This document shows, in pieces, positions 15,291 through 23,259 of a DNA stretch of 25,568 nucleotides. Made by a program: the position numbers and the translations under genes. This DNA is from Halioxenophilus sp964342265 (lineage in GTDB: Bacteria; Pseudomonadota; Gammaproteobacteria; Pseudomonadales; Cellvibrionaceae): contig CAYFFE010000052.1 in the NCBI GenBank assembly GCA_964342265.1, forward strand, positions 1 to 25,568, in the 5' to 3' direction. How positions within the stretch are numbered: the first letter of the stretch is position 1; each line of letters begins with the position of its first letter. The notes beneath the pieces are model-generated. The model made no database searches. It worked only from the letters and a program-made list of their open reading frames with translations, and was not told where the DNA came from.

Positions 15291-15328
15291 AAAATTATCT
15301 ACACTGGGTAACAACCCCTGATAATTTT
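15291..15328. other. Nested hairpin just upstream of the 437-residue gene
   Basis: AAAATTATC (15291-15299) pairs with GATAATTTT (15320-15328). Inside, GGGT (15306-15309) pairs with ACCC (15314-15317) around AACA. It ends 16 bp before the start at 15345, close to the expected ribosome-binding region. It could be a weak terminator for the PhzF-like gene or a leader element controlling the next one. Confidence 0.4.
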
Positions 15329-15344
15329 TACCAAAGCCGAGCTT

Positions 15345-16658
15345 ATGAACAGCAACCATTGGCAATGCCTGATTACTCAAATTGAACAATGCAATCCTCA
15401 ACTGGCCAAGCTCTGCAGCCATTGGCAATCAAGAGAGATGAATCAATACAGTAACGGCATTTGGCAAAGTAATAGTACCTCACCCAGCATTAACCGAGAC
15501 TATCTCGCCGAACTCATTACTCAACAGCAAAAGCGTTTGGGTTTATTCAATTCGCCGGCAATTCAGCGTGCACTGAACAACAACGTGGTGCTGAGCGCAC
15601 ATCACACCGCAAGCTTGTGCCACCCTATTGCGCTACAAACACTAATTTTGGCCTGCTTGGGCGATGCAACGCCGAAAGACATCGTAGTTTTGTGCACCGA
15701 TTGGATTCCCATGGATAACCTATTTTATCCACGCGGATTTTTAATAAAAGACGTCCACGGCAACACACAAGCAGTTAATTTATTTGCCAAAAGCTGCAAA
15801 AAACAGCTCGTGGCCGACATGCCGGGATTTGCAAAAGACAACATCGAAAAAGTACAACAACAAGCCGAAAAACTGCGATTAAATCATACCCTAACGCAAC
15901 AGCAACTCAATCAGTTGAGTAGCGCACTGGAGCGTTACTATCTCACTGAACCCGTAATTAATCTGCCAAAATACAAAGACCAATGCGCACTTGTCAATCA
16001 CACCATATGCCAAGCCTTGTTCCCCGAGCACAATATTATTTTTGTTAACATCAGCGATATTGCTTGCAGCTTATTAATCGAACAATTACGCAACGACAAT
16101 TCAGTCATCAGCCAATTGTTAACGAAGCCAGAAACCTCTGAGTTGTTTATTAATGCTTTGGAGGGCGAACCGGGATGTTGGTCTCGTGCTAGTCAACAGG
16201 GCTCGATTTTATTTTGGTGTGTGAATAATGGAAAAATGGTGTCTTTTAACCGATACAATAACGGCGTGTTAGCTAACGATTTTACTCAATTGCCGTTACA
16301 AGCCGATGCACTAATCAGGGAACTGCAAGCGGGCACTATTATTCCTGGCATGGCCATAACCTTTATAGTGCTCATGTTTGGCCAAGGATTAGTCTGCGCT
16401 GGGGGAATGCGACAAATCGCCTACACCCATGCGATTAAACAAGCGTTTATTAACGCCACCGGAGCCCAACAATTTCGCCACCATCCGGTTGATCGCATGG
16501 TAGCGGGTCTCTCTGTGGGCGGCGACGGAGTAGATCCATCGGCGCCGTGCCTTTTTCAAGAATTAGCCAATGCTCCCATCGCGTTAGAAAATTTACGCCA
16601 CATTCCCTTTCGGCATGTCATTCAAGTCTCCTCGGAAAATTTATTGGCGTTGAGCTAA
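15345..16658 (+). CDS. Uncharacterised 437-residue protein
   Basis: I do not recognise this protein. It has no signal peptide and no clear membrane helices apart from a hydrophobic stretch at about 332-350 (IIPGMAITFIVLMFGQGLV). Striking residues suggest a catalytic or binding core: SAHH at 84-87 followed by CHPI, CTDWIPMDNLFYPRGF at 117-132, CAGGMRQ at 351-357, and HHPVDR followed by GLSVGGDGVDPS at 379-399. Cysteines are frequent, without a zinc or Fe-S spacing I can name. Codon use and length support a real gene. It is co-oriented with the PhzF-like gene, so the two may act together. The overall layout faintly recalls BshC-like proteins (GQQ-type loop then an acidic-aromatic segment), but I do not consider that reliable. 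Confidence 0.75.
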   Translation: MNSNHWQCLITQIEQCNPQLAKLCSHWQSREMNQYSNGIWQSNSTSPSINRDYLAELITQQQKRLGLFNSPAIQRALNNNVVLSAHHTASLCHPIALQTLILACLGDATPKDIVVLCTDWIPMDNLFYPRGFLIKDVHGNTQAVNLFAKSCKKQLVADMPGFAKDNIEKVQQQAEKLRLNHTLTQQQLNQLSSALERYYLTEPVINLPKYKDQCALVNHTICQALFPEHNIIFVNISDIACSLLIEQLRNDNSVISQLLTKPETSELFINALEGEPGCWSRASQQGSILFWCVNNGKMVSFNRYNNGVLANDFTQLPLQADALIRELQAGTIIPGMAITFIVLMFGQGLVCAGGMRQIAYTHAIKQAFINATGAQQFRHHPVDRMVAGLSVGGDGVDPSAPCLFQELANAPIALENLRHIPFRHVIQVSSENLLALS

Positions 16659-16705
16659 TAGCTGTTTTGCACGCTGGCTAATTATTCCTCAAGTTCGCTA
16701 TGTTT

Positions 16706-17491
16706 TTAACTCAACACATCGATAGTGCCCGCTAAGTACTTCACCGCAGAGCCAGAAATTTTTACGCGATCGCCCACCAATTCACAGTAAACCTTTCCGG
16801 ATCGACTGGAAACCTGACGCGCGTTTAATTTTGAATTACCGGTTTGCACATACCAGTAAGGCATTATTTGAGTGTAGGCCGAGCCAGTTACCGAATCTTC
16901 GGGAATACCCGCTTTGGGTGCGAAAAAACGCACCCATAAATCGTCTAATTCTCCGGGAGCAACAACAATCACACCGCGTAAATCAACTTGTTTTAGTAAG
17001 TTATAATCGGGCTCAATGGCTTTTAATAATTGGCCGTTTTCAACCACCACTAAAAAATCCATCGATTGATAACACTCCACTGGCTCAATACCCAGCCCGC
17101 GACGCAAGAGCTCTGGCGTTTCGCAGATTACCGGCGGTTGACTGGGAAAATCCAAGGTTAACAAGCCGTTATTGCGTGAAACGCTGAGAGCACCAGAGAG
17201 TGAATCGAATATAACCTCATCGCGCTCATACCCATATTCATTAAATAACACGTGGGCAGTGGCCAAGGTTGCATGGCCACACAGCTTTACCTCCTTTGTG
17301 GGTGTAAACCAGCGAATATGAAAGTCGTCGCCCTTTGGAATATAAAAAGCGGTTTCTGCTTGATTATTCTCTTCCGCGATCTGCTGCATTACCGCCTCTG
17401 GCAACCACTGCTGCAGAGGAACAACCGCTGCTGGATTGCCTTCAAAGGGTTTTTCTGCAAACGCGTCGATTTGAAAAATCGGTAGCTTCAT
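16706..17491 (-). CDS. PhzF-family isomerase/epimerase
   Basis: A 261-residue cytoplasmic protein of the PhzF (phenazine biosynthesis-like) family, with two DAP-epimerase-type lobes. Visible motifs are FEGNPAAVVPL (16-26), the catalytic Glu46 in NQAETAF, CGHATLATAHVL, and the second-lobe DSVTGSAYTQIMPYW. Length matches the family. Most PhzF homologues outside phenazine clusters have unknown substrates, and no other phz gene is present, so phenazine synthesis is not implied. It is the last gene of a probable minus-strand operon after the SLC13 transporter and the class II aldolase (65 bp gap containing a small hairpin), suggesting a role in catabolism of an imported organic acid. It converges with the 437-residue gene 47 bp away. 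Confidence 0.92.
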   Translation of the reverse strand: MKLPIFQIDAFAEKPFEGNPAAVVPLQQWLPEAVMQQIAEENNQAETAFYIPKGDDFHIRWFTPTKEVKLCGHATLATAHVLFNEYGYERDEVIFDSLSGALSVSRNNGLLTLDFPSQPPVICETPELLRRGLGIEPVECYQSMDFLVVVENGQLLKAIEPDYNLLKQVDLRGVIVVAPGELDDLWVRFFAPKAGIPEDSVTGSAYTQIMPYWYVQTGNSKLNARQVSSRSGKVYCELVGDRVKISGSAVKYLAGTIDVLS

Positions 17492-17520
17492 AGTTCGGAT
17501 TATTTAATGATTTTATTAAT

Positions 17521-17540
17521 CGGCACGGTCAGTCGTGCCG
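17521..17540. repeat. REP-like hairpin, copy 1
   Basis: CGGCACG-GTCAGT-CGTGCCG, a perfect 7-bp stem, followed by CTACTG. A similar hairpin (CGGCACA-TTCT-TGTGCCG, then CTGCT) is at 19944-19961. It lies between the class II aldolase and PhzF genes. Confidence 0.45.
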
Positions 17541-17556
17541 CTACTGTTTAAAACCG

Positions 17557-18297
17557 CTACTGCTTAAACGATGGATCGTTGCGCTCCACCTCACGCAGTA
17601 ACGCGTTAAATTCTAACTCGCCAGGACTTGCCCCAGACATTTGGATTTGCAAAAGCTCTGCGGATTTTTGCGCAATATCTTCGGATAACGGAATTAACTC
17701 ACGGCCGGAGTTATCGGCCGCCACTTGAATTTCACAGGCCCGTTGCAGTAGCCACAAATTCATAAACATGGCGGGAATGGAAGAACCGCAAGCAAGAATG
17801 CCATGATTGCGCAAAACCAGTAGATTTTTTTCACCGAGGCTTGACACCAATCGGTCTTTCTCACCGGGCATTACGGTAATGCCTTCAAAGTCGTGATAAG
17901 CCACTTGGTTGTACAATAACACCGAATAAAAATTATCGTGGCGCAGGCCGTCCTTCTGACAAGCCACCACCGAACCCGCATTGGTGTGCAAATGGCCAAT
18001 ACACACCGCATCGGCGCGCGCCTCGTGCACTGCAGTATGAATAATCATACCGGCTGGATTGGGCTGATACGGACTGTCCTCCAACACCTCGCCCTGAATA
18101 TTCACTTTTAACAAATTAGAGGCGGTAACTTCGCGGTAATGCAATCCGTAAGGGTTAATTAAAAACTCGCCGTCAGTGCCGGGTAATTTTACGGTGATGT
18201 GATTAAAAATTAATTCATCCCACCCCAAGTGGGCAAAAATACGATAGCAGCCCGCCAATTGAATTCGCAGTTGTTGTTCTTGATCGGAAAGGCTCAT
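17557..18297 (-). CDS. Class II aldolase/adducin-family protein
   Basis: A 246-residue cytoplasmic protein of the zinc-dependent class II aldolase/adducin fold. The metal-binding histidines are visible as His102 and His104 in GHLHTNAG and His165 in LRNHG. The catalytic Glu found in fuculose- and ribulose-phosphate enzymes is not present at the expected place (NPAGMIIH, 80-87), as in many adducin-like members, so classical aldolase activity is not assured. It could act as a decarboxylase or hydratase on a hydroxy-acid (inference). A strong Shine-Dalgarno (AGAGGAT, about 18304-18310) fixes the start. It is the middle gene of the transporter-aldolase-PhzF set, 60 bp after the transporter. Confidence 0.93.
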   Translation of the reverse strand: MSLSDQEQQLRIQLAGCYRIFAHLGWDELIFNHITVKLPGTDGEFLINPYGLHYREVTASNLLKVNIQGEVLEDSPYQPNPAGMIIHTAVHEARADAVCIGHLHTNAGSVVACQKDGLRHDNFYSVLLYNQVAYHDFEGITVMPGEKDRLVSSLGEKNLLVLRNHGILACGSSIPAMFMNLWLLQRACEIQVAADNSGRELIPLSEDIAQKSAELLQIQMSGASPGELEFNALLREVERNDPSFKQ

Positions 18298-18357
18298 AAT
18301 TTATCCTCTTATATTTATTTTATCTGTTGATATTATTTAATGAAGCGTTCGGACGGG

Positions 18358-19689
18358 TTAATACATAATCATTAACAGCGCCGATATAATAACTATAGAC
18401 ACGATATTCAAAACCAGCCCCACTCGAATCATCGTGTCTGATCGTATCAAGCCCGTGCCGTGTACCAGCGCATTTGGCGGCGTGGCCACCGGCAGCATAA
18501 AGGCGCAAGAAGCCGTTATACCCACCGCCAAAGCCGCTTGCTGGCTGCTAATAAACTCGCTGGGCAGTGCGATAAAAATAGGCACCAATAAGGCGGTCGT
18601 GGCGGTATTGCTGGTAAGCTCTGTTAGAAAAACCACAAAGCTAACCAGCACAATTAATATAACTAGCGTAGATTGCTCGGCCACCAATTGGCTGAGTAAC
18701 GTACCTAAAAACACACTGGCTCCGCTGGTTTTTAAAACCGCGCCCAGCGTTAAACCGCCACCAAACAGCAACAGTACACCCCAGTCGGTGTGCGTTTGCA
18801 CTTGTTTCCAGGATACTACCCGAGAAAACATCAGCAGCACTAGGGTAATTAATGCCACTAAGGCTTCGAATTTTCCGCTTACGTTAAAAAACGCGGCCAG
18901 TGGTTTGCTGAATACCCAGCCGACCACGGTGAATAAAAAAATCGCCACCATCAACAGTCGCGGGCGATTCCATTCAAAGTGAAAATCCGCCAGGTTCACT
19001 TGTGTTCGACCAAAGTCAGGTTTTAACAGTCGCCACAATATCCACATCATAATGGGCCATAAAATTAAATACGCGAGCCCACCAATTTGTAACCAGTCGA
19101 TAAAACTCATGTTTAGGGCACCGGCGGTAATGCCATTGGGCGCACTACCCACTAAGGTCGCTATGCCGCCGATATTGGCCGAATAAGCAATGCCTAACAA
19201 ACAAAACATGGTGGTTTTACTGCTGAGCGCCTCCTTTTGCTGAACAAGCCCCAAAATCAGCGGCAGCATTAGCGCCGCAGTCGCCATGTTGCTGATCCAC
19301 ATCGACAAACAAGACGCCGCCAAACACAATAAAATCACAGCGCGATGCAGATACCCTTGAGTAAAACCCAAAATACCGTGAGCAATGTACTGATCGAGCT
19401 GTTGGGCACGCATTGCCGCCGCCAAGCCATAACCGCCTAAAAACACATAAATAATAGGGTGAGCAAAATTACCGAGGCTTTCGTTCACCGACATTAATTG
19501 AAAGCCCACCGCCAATACCGGCACCAGCATGGCGGTTGCGGTCACGTGGATAGCCTCGGATAACCAAAGCACTGCGGCCACCCATAAAATAATCAGCGCC
19601 TTCACCACCGTTGGCTCGGCGTCTACCGTTCCCCAAATGAGCAGCGCACCCAGCACAATCAATAGCACTGCGATCAGATTTTTTTTCAT
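18358..19689 (-). CDS. SLC13/DASS-family sodium:anion symporter
   Basis: A 443-residue inner-membrane protein with about 11-12 hydrophobic helices. The divalent anion:Na+ symporter family is shown by the two internal-repeat signatures: Ser-Asn-Met at 133-135 (MWISNMATAALMLP, in place of the usual SNT) followed by GSAPNG at 181-186, and Ser-Asn-Thr at 360-362 (LTSNTATTALLVP) followed by ATPPNA at 402-407. Members import dicarboxylates, citrate or sulfate with Na+. The operon partners (aldolase-like, PhzF-like) favour an organic acid. The start is supported by AAGGAT 5 nt before the ATG. It is probably the first gene of the operon, with the promoter in the spacer to its right. Confidence 0.93.
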   Translation of the reverse strand: MKKNLIAVLLIVLGALLIWGTVDAEPTVVKALIILWVAAVLWLSEAIHVTATAMLVPVLAVGFQLMSVNESLGNFAHPIIYVFLGGYGLAAAMRAQQLDQYIAHGILGFTQGYLHRAVILLCLAASCLSMWISNMATAALMLPLILGLVQQKEALSSKTTMFCLLGIAYSANIGGIATLVGSAPNGITAGALNMSFIDWLQIGGLAYLILWPIMMWILWRLLKPDFGRTQVNLADFHFEWNRPRLLMVAIFLFTVVGWVFSKPLAAFFNVSGKFEALVALITLVLLMFSRVVSWKQVQTHTDWGVLLLFGGGLTLGAVLKTSGASVFLGTLLSQLVAEQSTLVILIVLVSFVVFLTELTSNTATTALLVPIFIALPSEFISSQQAALAVGITASCAFMLPVATPPNALVHGTGLIRSDTMIRVGLVLNIVSIVIISALLMIMY

Positions 19690-19943
19690 TGTTATCCTTA
19701 TTTTGTTGTCCCTATCGTATGTATTATCCGAAGGTTTTATCCGGTTATTTTGCCATCACCTTTCGATAGAATCTTTTATACCAGCCCATCCAATGGGTTA
19801 AAACCGTTATTCTATTCACCCATCTAGCCATTAACCCACCCAGCGAGTAGATTGCCTCGATCTACTGGTTTTTTATCCTAAAAAACTAGCGATATTGGCT
19901 AAAACCTAGATTTTAAAGGCTTTGAGCCAGCAATACAGTGAGA

Positions 19944-19961
19944 CGGCACATTCTTGTGCCG
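19944..19961. repeat. REP-like hairpin, copy 2
   Basis: CGGCACA-TTCT-TGTGCCG, a perfect 7-bp stem followed by CTGCT. It shares GGCAC/GTGCC and the CTRCT flank with the hairpin at 17521-17540. Confidence 0.45.
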
Positions 19962-19966
19962 CTGCT

Positions 19967-20014
19967 AACCCAGTATTGATCTAGCCCAGTATCGATCTAG
20001 CCCAATATCGATAT
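19967..20014. repeat. 16-bp tandem array, three units
   Basis: AACCCAGTATTGATCT (19967), AGCCCAGTATCGATCT (19983) and AGCCCAATATCGATAT (19999), in exact 16-bp phase. Confidence 0.85.
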
Positions 20015-20073
20015 CACCCTAAATCTGTCTAATCCAAAAACCGGCTACTCCAAAATCTAACACCGTCGGGCTA

Positions 20074-20110
20074 TAAAATAAAAAACCCCAGGCCGGAGTC
20101 CGACCTGGGG
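20074..20110 (-). terminator. Intrinsic terminator of the dihaem peroxidase-like gene
   Basis: On the minus strand, CCCCAGGTCGG pairs with CCGGCCTGGGG (one mismatch, loop ACT), followed by TTTTTTATTTTAT. It lies 35 bp after the stop at 20145. Confidence 0.9.
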
Positions 20111-20144
20111 TAAAGGTGAGCCTTAAAGACTCTGAGCTAAGACA

Positions 20145-21551
20145 CTATTGACAATTTAAATCGATTCTCGATAACTCATCATTAACAGGGAAACAATTGC
20201 CCGAAGGCAGCTCCTGCGGCTCGTAGCGCAAGAGATTGGGGTCGTACAGTGAGTTGGTTAAAAAGGCGGTGAGGTTATCTATGTCTTGTTCCGATAATCC
20301 CAATGGTTGAAAGCGTTCGTCCAGCGTACCCTGTGGCAACACCTTTTGAGCAACTGAGGTGTTTTTGTAGGCCACCACATCGCGCACGGAAGTAAACGAT
20401 CCTCCGTGGCCAAACACATCAGAATCCACCAGATTGTAGAGCTGTGGCACCTTAAAGGTGTAATCGTCCGCCGGCTCACCGGTAAAGCCACCGCGTCCAC
20501 GCGCGGACGCATCGTCAACAGAGCCGGTTACCGCTGGATTATTGGGGTCAAAATCGGCAAAGCCAATGGCCATAAACATTTCGGCTTCTGTGGCACCCAC
20601 CTCAGAACTCAACGCTGGCCCACGGTGACAATCACTGCAGCCGGCATCGCCAAAAAACAGCACAGCGCCGGCTAATTCTTCCACCGTCAGTGCATCTGAA
20701 TCACCGCGTAACCAAAGCTGGAATGGCGATTGGTTGGCCAACACCGTACGCTCATAGGCGGCGATGGCTTTGGCGGCATCTTCCAAAACATCGCTGCTAC
20801 CGTCGGGATAAGCCGCATCGAACAGCGCTTGATAGGTAGCGTTGGTTTGTAAAACGGTGTCATCCACCACTTTCAAGCGATGCACGCCCAAACCGGCCAC
20901 GGCTTGAATCTCGACACCGGCCAGTTGTCGGTCATTCTCCGCTTTAGGCGTACCCGGTGTAGCGAGCACATCGTCACTCAAACCAATATTCACAAAACCA
21001 CCGACCACATTGCCGAATTGACCATTCCACAACATGACTTCCTGATAGGCGGTGTTCAATATAGTGGGCGATGTTAATGGCTGCACATCCGGCACCAGAG
21101 TTGGGTCTGCTGAGTCTTTATCGAAACCCTCAACCAACACGCGGGCTTCTCCAGCCATACCAAAACCTTCGCCACCCTCGGCGATACCCTGTAAAACACC
21201 GGATTTAAAGCCAGCACGTGCTTGGTGACAACTGGCACACGACCAAGTGCCGGCCAGATCGACGTTGACGCCATTTTGAGCGAGAGCCGTTTCATGAAAA
21301 AGTAATTGGCCCAACTCAACTTTTTCGGCGCTTAGAGGATTATTGGGATCCTGTGGAATATTATCGAAATCATCGGAATCGGGTAACAAAAAAGCGCTGG
21401 CCCCAACACCGCCGCTTTCGGCCTCTAACATTGCACTGAGTGCTGCGGATAATTCTTCTCGTTGGCTGGGACCATCATCACTGTCTGAGCCACAAGCGGT
21501 TAAGACCAAGATAGAAGCGACGATAAAAAAACGATTAAATTGACACAACAT
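20145..21551 (-). CDS. Dihaem cytochrome c peroxidase/MauG-like lipoprotein
   Basis: A 468-residue exported lipoprotein of the dihaem cytochrome c peroxidase (CCP/MauG) superfamily. The lipobox LTAC ends at Cys20, followed by an acidic Ser/Asp-rich linker. Two haem sites are Cys105/108-His109 (CASCHQARAGF) and Cys305/308-His309 (CSDCHRGPALSS). Family motifs include ELGQLLFHE (79-87), the RTVLANQSPFQ segment and FGHGGSF (380-386). Canonical CCPs are about 320-350 residues; the extra length lies in the N-terminal linker and loops. It could reduce H2O2 with electrons from c-type cytochromes, or oxidise another substrate as MauG-type proteins do. ATG 21551 is chosen over TTG 21557 because AGGGA (21560-21564) is 8 nt before the ATG. 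Monocistronic. Confidence 0.92.
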   Translation of the reverse strand: MLCQFNRFFIVASILVLTACGSDSDDGPSQREELSAALSAMLEAESGGVGASAFLLPDSDDFDNIPQDPNNPLSAEKVELGQLLFHETALAQNGVNVDLAGTWSCASCHQARAGFKSGVLQGIAEGGEGFGMAGEARVLVEGFDKDSADPTLVPDVQPLTSPTILNTAYQEVMLWNGQFGNVVGGFVNIGLSDDVLATPGTPKAENDRQLAGVEIQAVAGLGVHRLKVVDDTVLQTNATYQALFDAAYPDGSSDVLEDAAKAIAAYERTVLANQSPFQLWLRGDSDALTVEELAGAVLFFGDAGCSDCHRGPALSSEVGATEAEMFMAIGFADFDPNNPAVTGSVDDASARGRGGFTGEPADDYTFKVPQLYNLVDSDVFGHGGSFTSVRDVVAYKNTSVAQKVLPQGTLDERFQPLGLSEQDIDNLTAFLTNSLYDPNLLRYEPQELPSGNCFPVNDELSRIDLNCQ

Positions 21552-21557
21552 TAACAA

Positions 21558-21565
21558 CTTCCCTC
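21558..21565 (-). promoter_or_regulatory. Shine-Dalgarno deciding the start at 21551
   Basis: GAGGGAAG on the minus strand. Spacing to ATG 21551 is normal, while the upstream in-frame TTG at 21557 would be too close. Confidence 0.7.
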
Positions 21566-21630
21566 GTGTACGGAATTTCCAAAAAAATCGTGACCAGCGC
21601 TAAAACCACCGACCCGATAAATAAAATAAA

Positions 21631-21657
21631 GGAGTCTCTGATTAACTCAGAGATTCC
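21631..21657 (-). terminator. Probable intrinsic terminator (minus strand)
   Basis: GGAGTCTCTGA (21631-21641) pairs with TCAGAGATTCC (21647-21657) around TTAAC, with one G-T pair. On the minus strand it is followed by TTTATTTTATTTAT. It is about 360 bp after the end of the cco-linked operon at 22020, or could be an attenuator in the leader of the peroxidase-like gene. Confidence 0.55.
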
Positions 21658-22019
21658 TAAAAGTGAGAACTGAGTAGACCTTTTTAGGTATAGCCTTAAC
21701 AAACGAGGGAGATTGCATTGGGTGACGAACGGTAGAAAATGGGAATAACCGACACTTAGACAGTTATAAATAGACCCAAAAATAATTAATATTTATAAAT
21801 AAACTACGGTGCAAATTAATTGTTATTAATAAACGAGACACACCCACACCCAATTAACTGGTAAGTTAAGGCAGAATATTTTTTGCCCTACAAATACCCG
21901 AGTTAATCGGAGTTTCTATTAATTAACACCAGCTTACTTTTTTTAATTTATTCAAAACAGCCTAATGTAATAGAATTACTTTTTTTATATCGTTTTTAAA
22001 AAAACTAAAACATCAAACG
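21658..22019. other. AT-rich spacer after the cco-linked operon
   Basis: About 360 bp, very AT-rich especially at 21770-21850 and 21900-22015. No gene or clear regulatory site is seen. The peroxidase-like gene's promoter may lie here. Confidence 0.4.
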
Positions 22020-22457
22020 TTATTTAGTTTTGGGGTTGGCTTTGGTTTTAGCTTTATAGATACGCTGCAAACCGTCATCGGCATGGGCAACGGTAACCTC
22101 ACCGGTTTCGCGCAGGTATAAAAGGGTTTTTTTAATGGTGGAATCATCTAGCCCTTGGCTTGACAAAGCATTGATCAAATCAAAAGAAAGCACCTCGCCC
22201 TGTTTATGTATTTCGGCTAAGGCTAAGCGCCAGGCAAGGTCGTTGGGGTCTTCGCTTTGTCGCGACGTGTTGCTTTGTTGTGAGGCAGTACTTTGTTGAG
22301 CAACAGAATCGGCACGCATGCCATCCATCTCGGTTGCACTCTCGCCCTCACAATTCACAGCCCCACCAACCAAGCTTTGTAATGTGGCCGCATCCAATCC
22401 TTCAACCGTTAAATCGACGTCTACATCGCCCACGGTGCCTTTTATTCGAATCGCCAC
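22020..22457 (-). CDS. Small hypothetical protein with repeat linker and winged-helix-like end
   Basis: A 145-residue protein I do not recognise. Residues 1-35 form a short charged beta-like segment (MAIRIKGTVGDVDVDLTVEG). A low-complexity linker follows with a hexapeptide repeat QQSTAS-QQSNTS-RQSEDP (54-71), encoded by an 18-bp DNA repeat with CTTTGT at 22255, 22273 and 22291 on the plus strand. Residues 72-135 (DLAWRLALAEIHKQGEVLSF, LINALSSQGLDDSTIKKTLL, YLRETGEV) read like a small winged helix-turn-helix. It starts with GTG, with GGGGA about 8 nt upstream, and lies 36 bp after the DsbD_2/TauE-like gene. Position suggests expression with the cbb3 maturation genes; the function is unknown. 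Confidence 0.7.
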   Translation of the reverse strand: MAIRIKGTVGDVDVDLTVEGLDAATLQSLVGGAVNCEGESATEMDGMRADSVAQQSTASQQSNTSRQSEDPNDLAWRLALAEIHKQGEVLSFDLINALSSQGLDDSTIKKTLLYLRETGEVTVAHADDGLQRIYKAKTKANPKTK

Positions 22458-22493
22458 AATTTATTCCCCAACGTGTTCCCGAACCATTAATTG

Positions 22494-23258
22494 CTAATGA
22501 TGGTGATGTTCGTTAATGCTGCTTTCGCCGTTTTGGCTGGCAGAGTGATCGTGATTGCCATGATTATGGTGGCCACCACTGAACAAAATCGTCCACACAC
22601 CAAAGGCGATGAGTAATACACCAAAAAACATTTTCAGTGCTTTGTGATTGAGTATTTTTTGTAAACGCTCGGCCAACAAACCCGTGGCCAGCAGTGCGGG
22701 TAGAGTTCCTAAACCAAATGCCAACATGGTGCCTGCCGCAGCCGATACGGTTTGTTGCGTTACCGCCAATGCCAGCGCACTGTAAACCAGACCGCAAGGC
22801 AACCAACCCCACACAGCACCGAAAGCAATAGCAGTATGAAACCGTTTAACGGGCATTAAACGTTTGGCCATTGGCTTAACAAATTGCCACAGTCGTTGAC
22901 CAGCGTTCTCCAAATATTGCAAGCCTAACCACCAGTGAGTGAGGTACAAGCCCATGGCGATTAATAAAATTCCGGCAATTAGACGCAAACCGCTTAAATA
23001 TTGTCGGCTAAATTGCGGGCTTAATGCTTCGGAAAACCAAAGACTCAGCGCAGACAAAATTACCGCCATCAAAACGTAACTGCCAATTCGGCCAAAGTTG
23101 TAACCCAACAAAATGCGCAGCCGCAGCCAGGGTTTGCCTGCGGGTAAGGCAAAACTTAATGCACTGCAAATACCGCCGCACATGGCTATACAGTGGGCGC
23201 TACCAAAAAAGCCTAAACCCAACGCCGACAACAGCGTGGCTATATTTAATTCCTGCAC
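22494..23258 (-). CDS. DsbD_2/TauE-SafE-like membrane protein with His-rich tail, linked to cbb3 assembly
   Basis: A 254-residue inner-membrane protein with about six hydrophobic segments, of the type annotated as sulfite exporter TauE/SafE or DsbD_2 and commonly found after ccoS. The first helix carries SAHCIAMCGG (His22, Cys23, Met26, Cys27), a plausible copper/thiol site. A second-half helix has GWLPCGLVY (Cys155), the internal-repeat counterpart. The C-terminus ends in a His-rich tail with nine histidines between 230 and 254, including a terminal run of four, suggesting metal binding. The GTG start at 23258 follows the ccoS stop after one base, so translation is probably coupled. Inference: metal or redox supply for cbb3 oxidase. 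A true sulfite export role is unlikely. Confidence 0.85.
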   Translation of the reverse strand: MQELNIATLLSALGLGFFGSAHCIAMCGGICSALSFALPAGKPWLRLRILLGYNFGRIGSYVLMAVILSALSLWFSEALSPQFSRQYLSGLRLIAGILLIAMGLYLTHWWLGLQYLENAGQRLWQFVKPMAKRLMPVKRFHTAIAFGAVWGWLPCGLVYSALALAVTQQTVSAAAGTMLAFGLGTLPALLATGLLAERLQKILNHKALKMFFGVLLIAFGVWTILFSGGHHNHGNHDHSASQNGESSINEHHHH

Positions 23259-23259
23259 G

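Larger units (their letters stand above)
19690..20144. other. 455-bp spacer before the transporter operon
   Basis: Holds the operon promoter region (not assignable), a REP-like hairpin (19944-19961), a 16-bp tandem array (19967-20014) and the terminator of the peroxidase-like gene (20086-20110). No gene is seen. Confidence 0.5.

Noticed and set aside
16706..17491. Reading the PhzF gene as evidence of phenazine biosynthesis
   Set aside because: No other phz gene is present; PhzF-family proteins are widespread outside phenazine producers.
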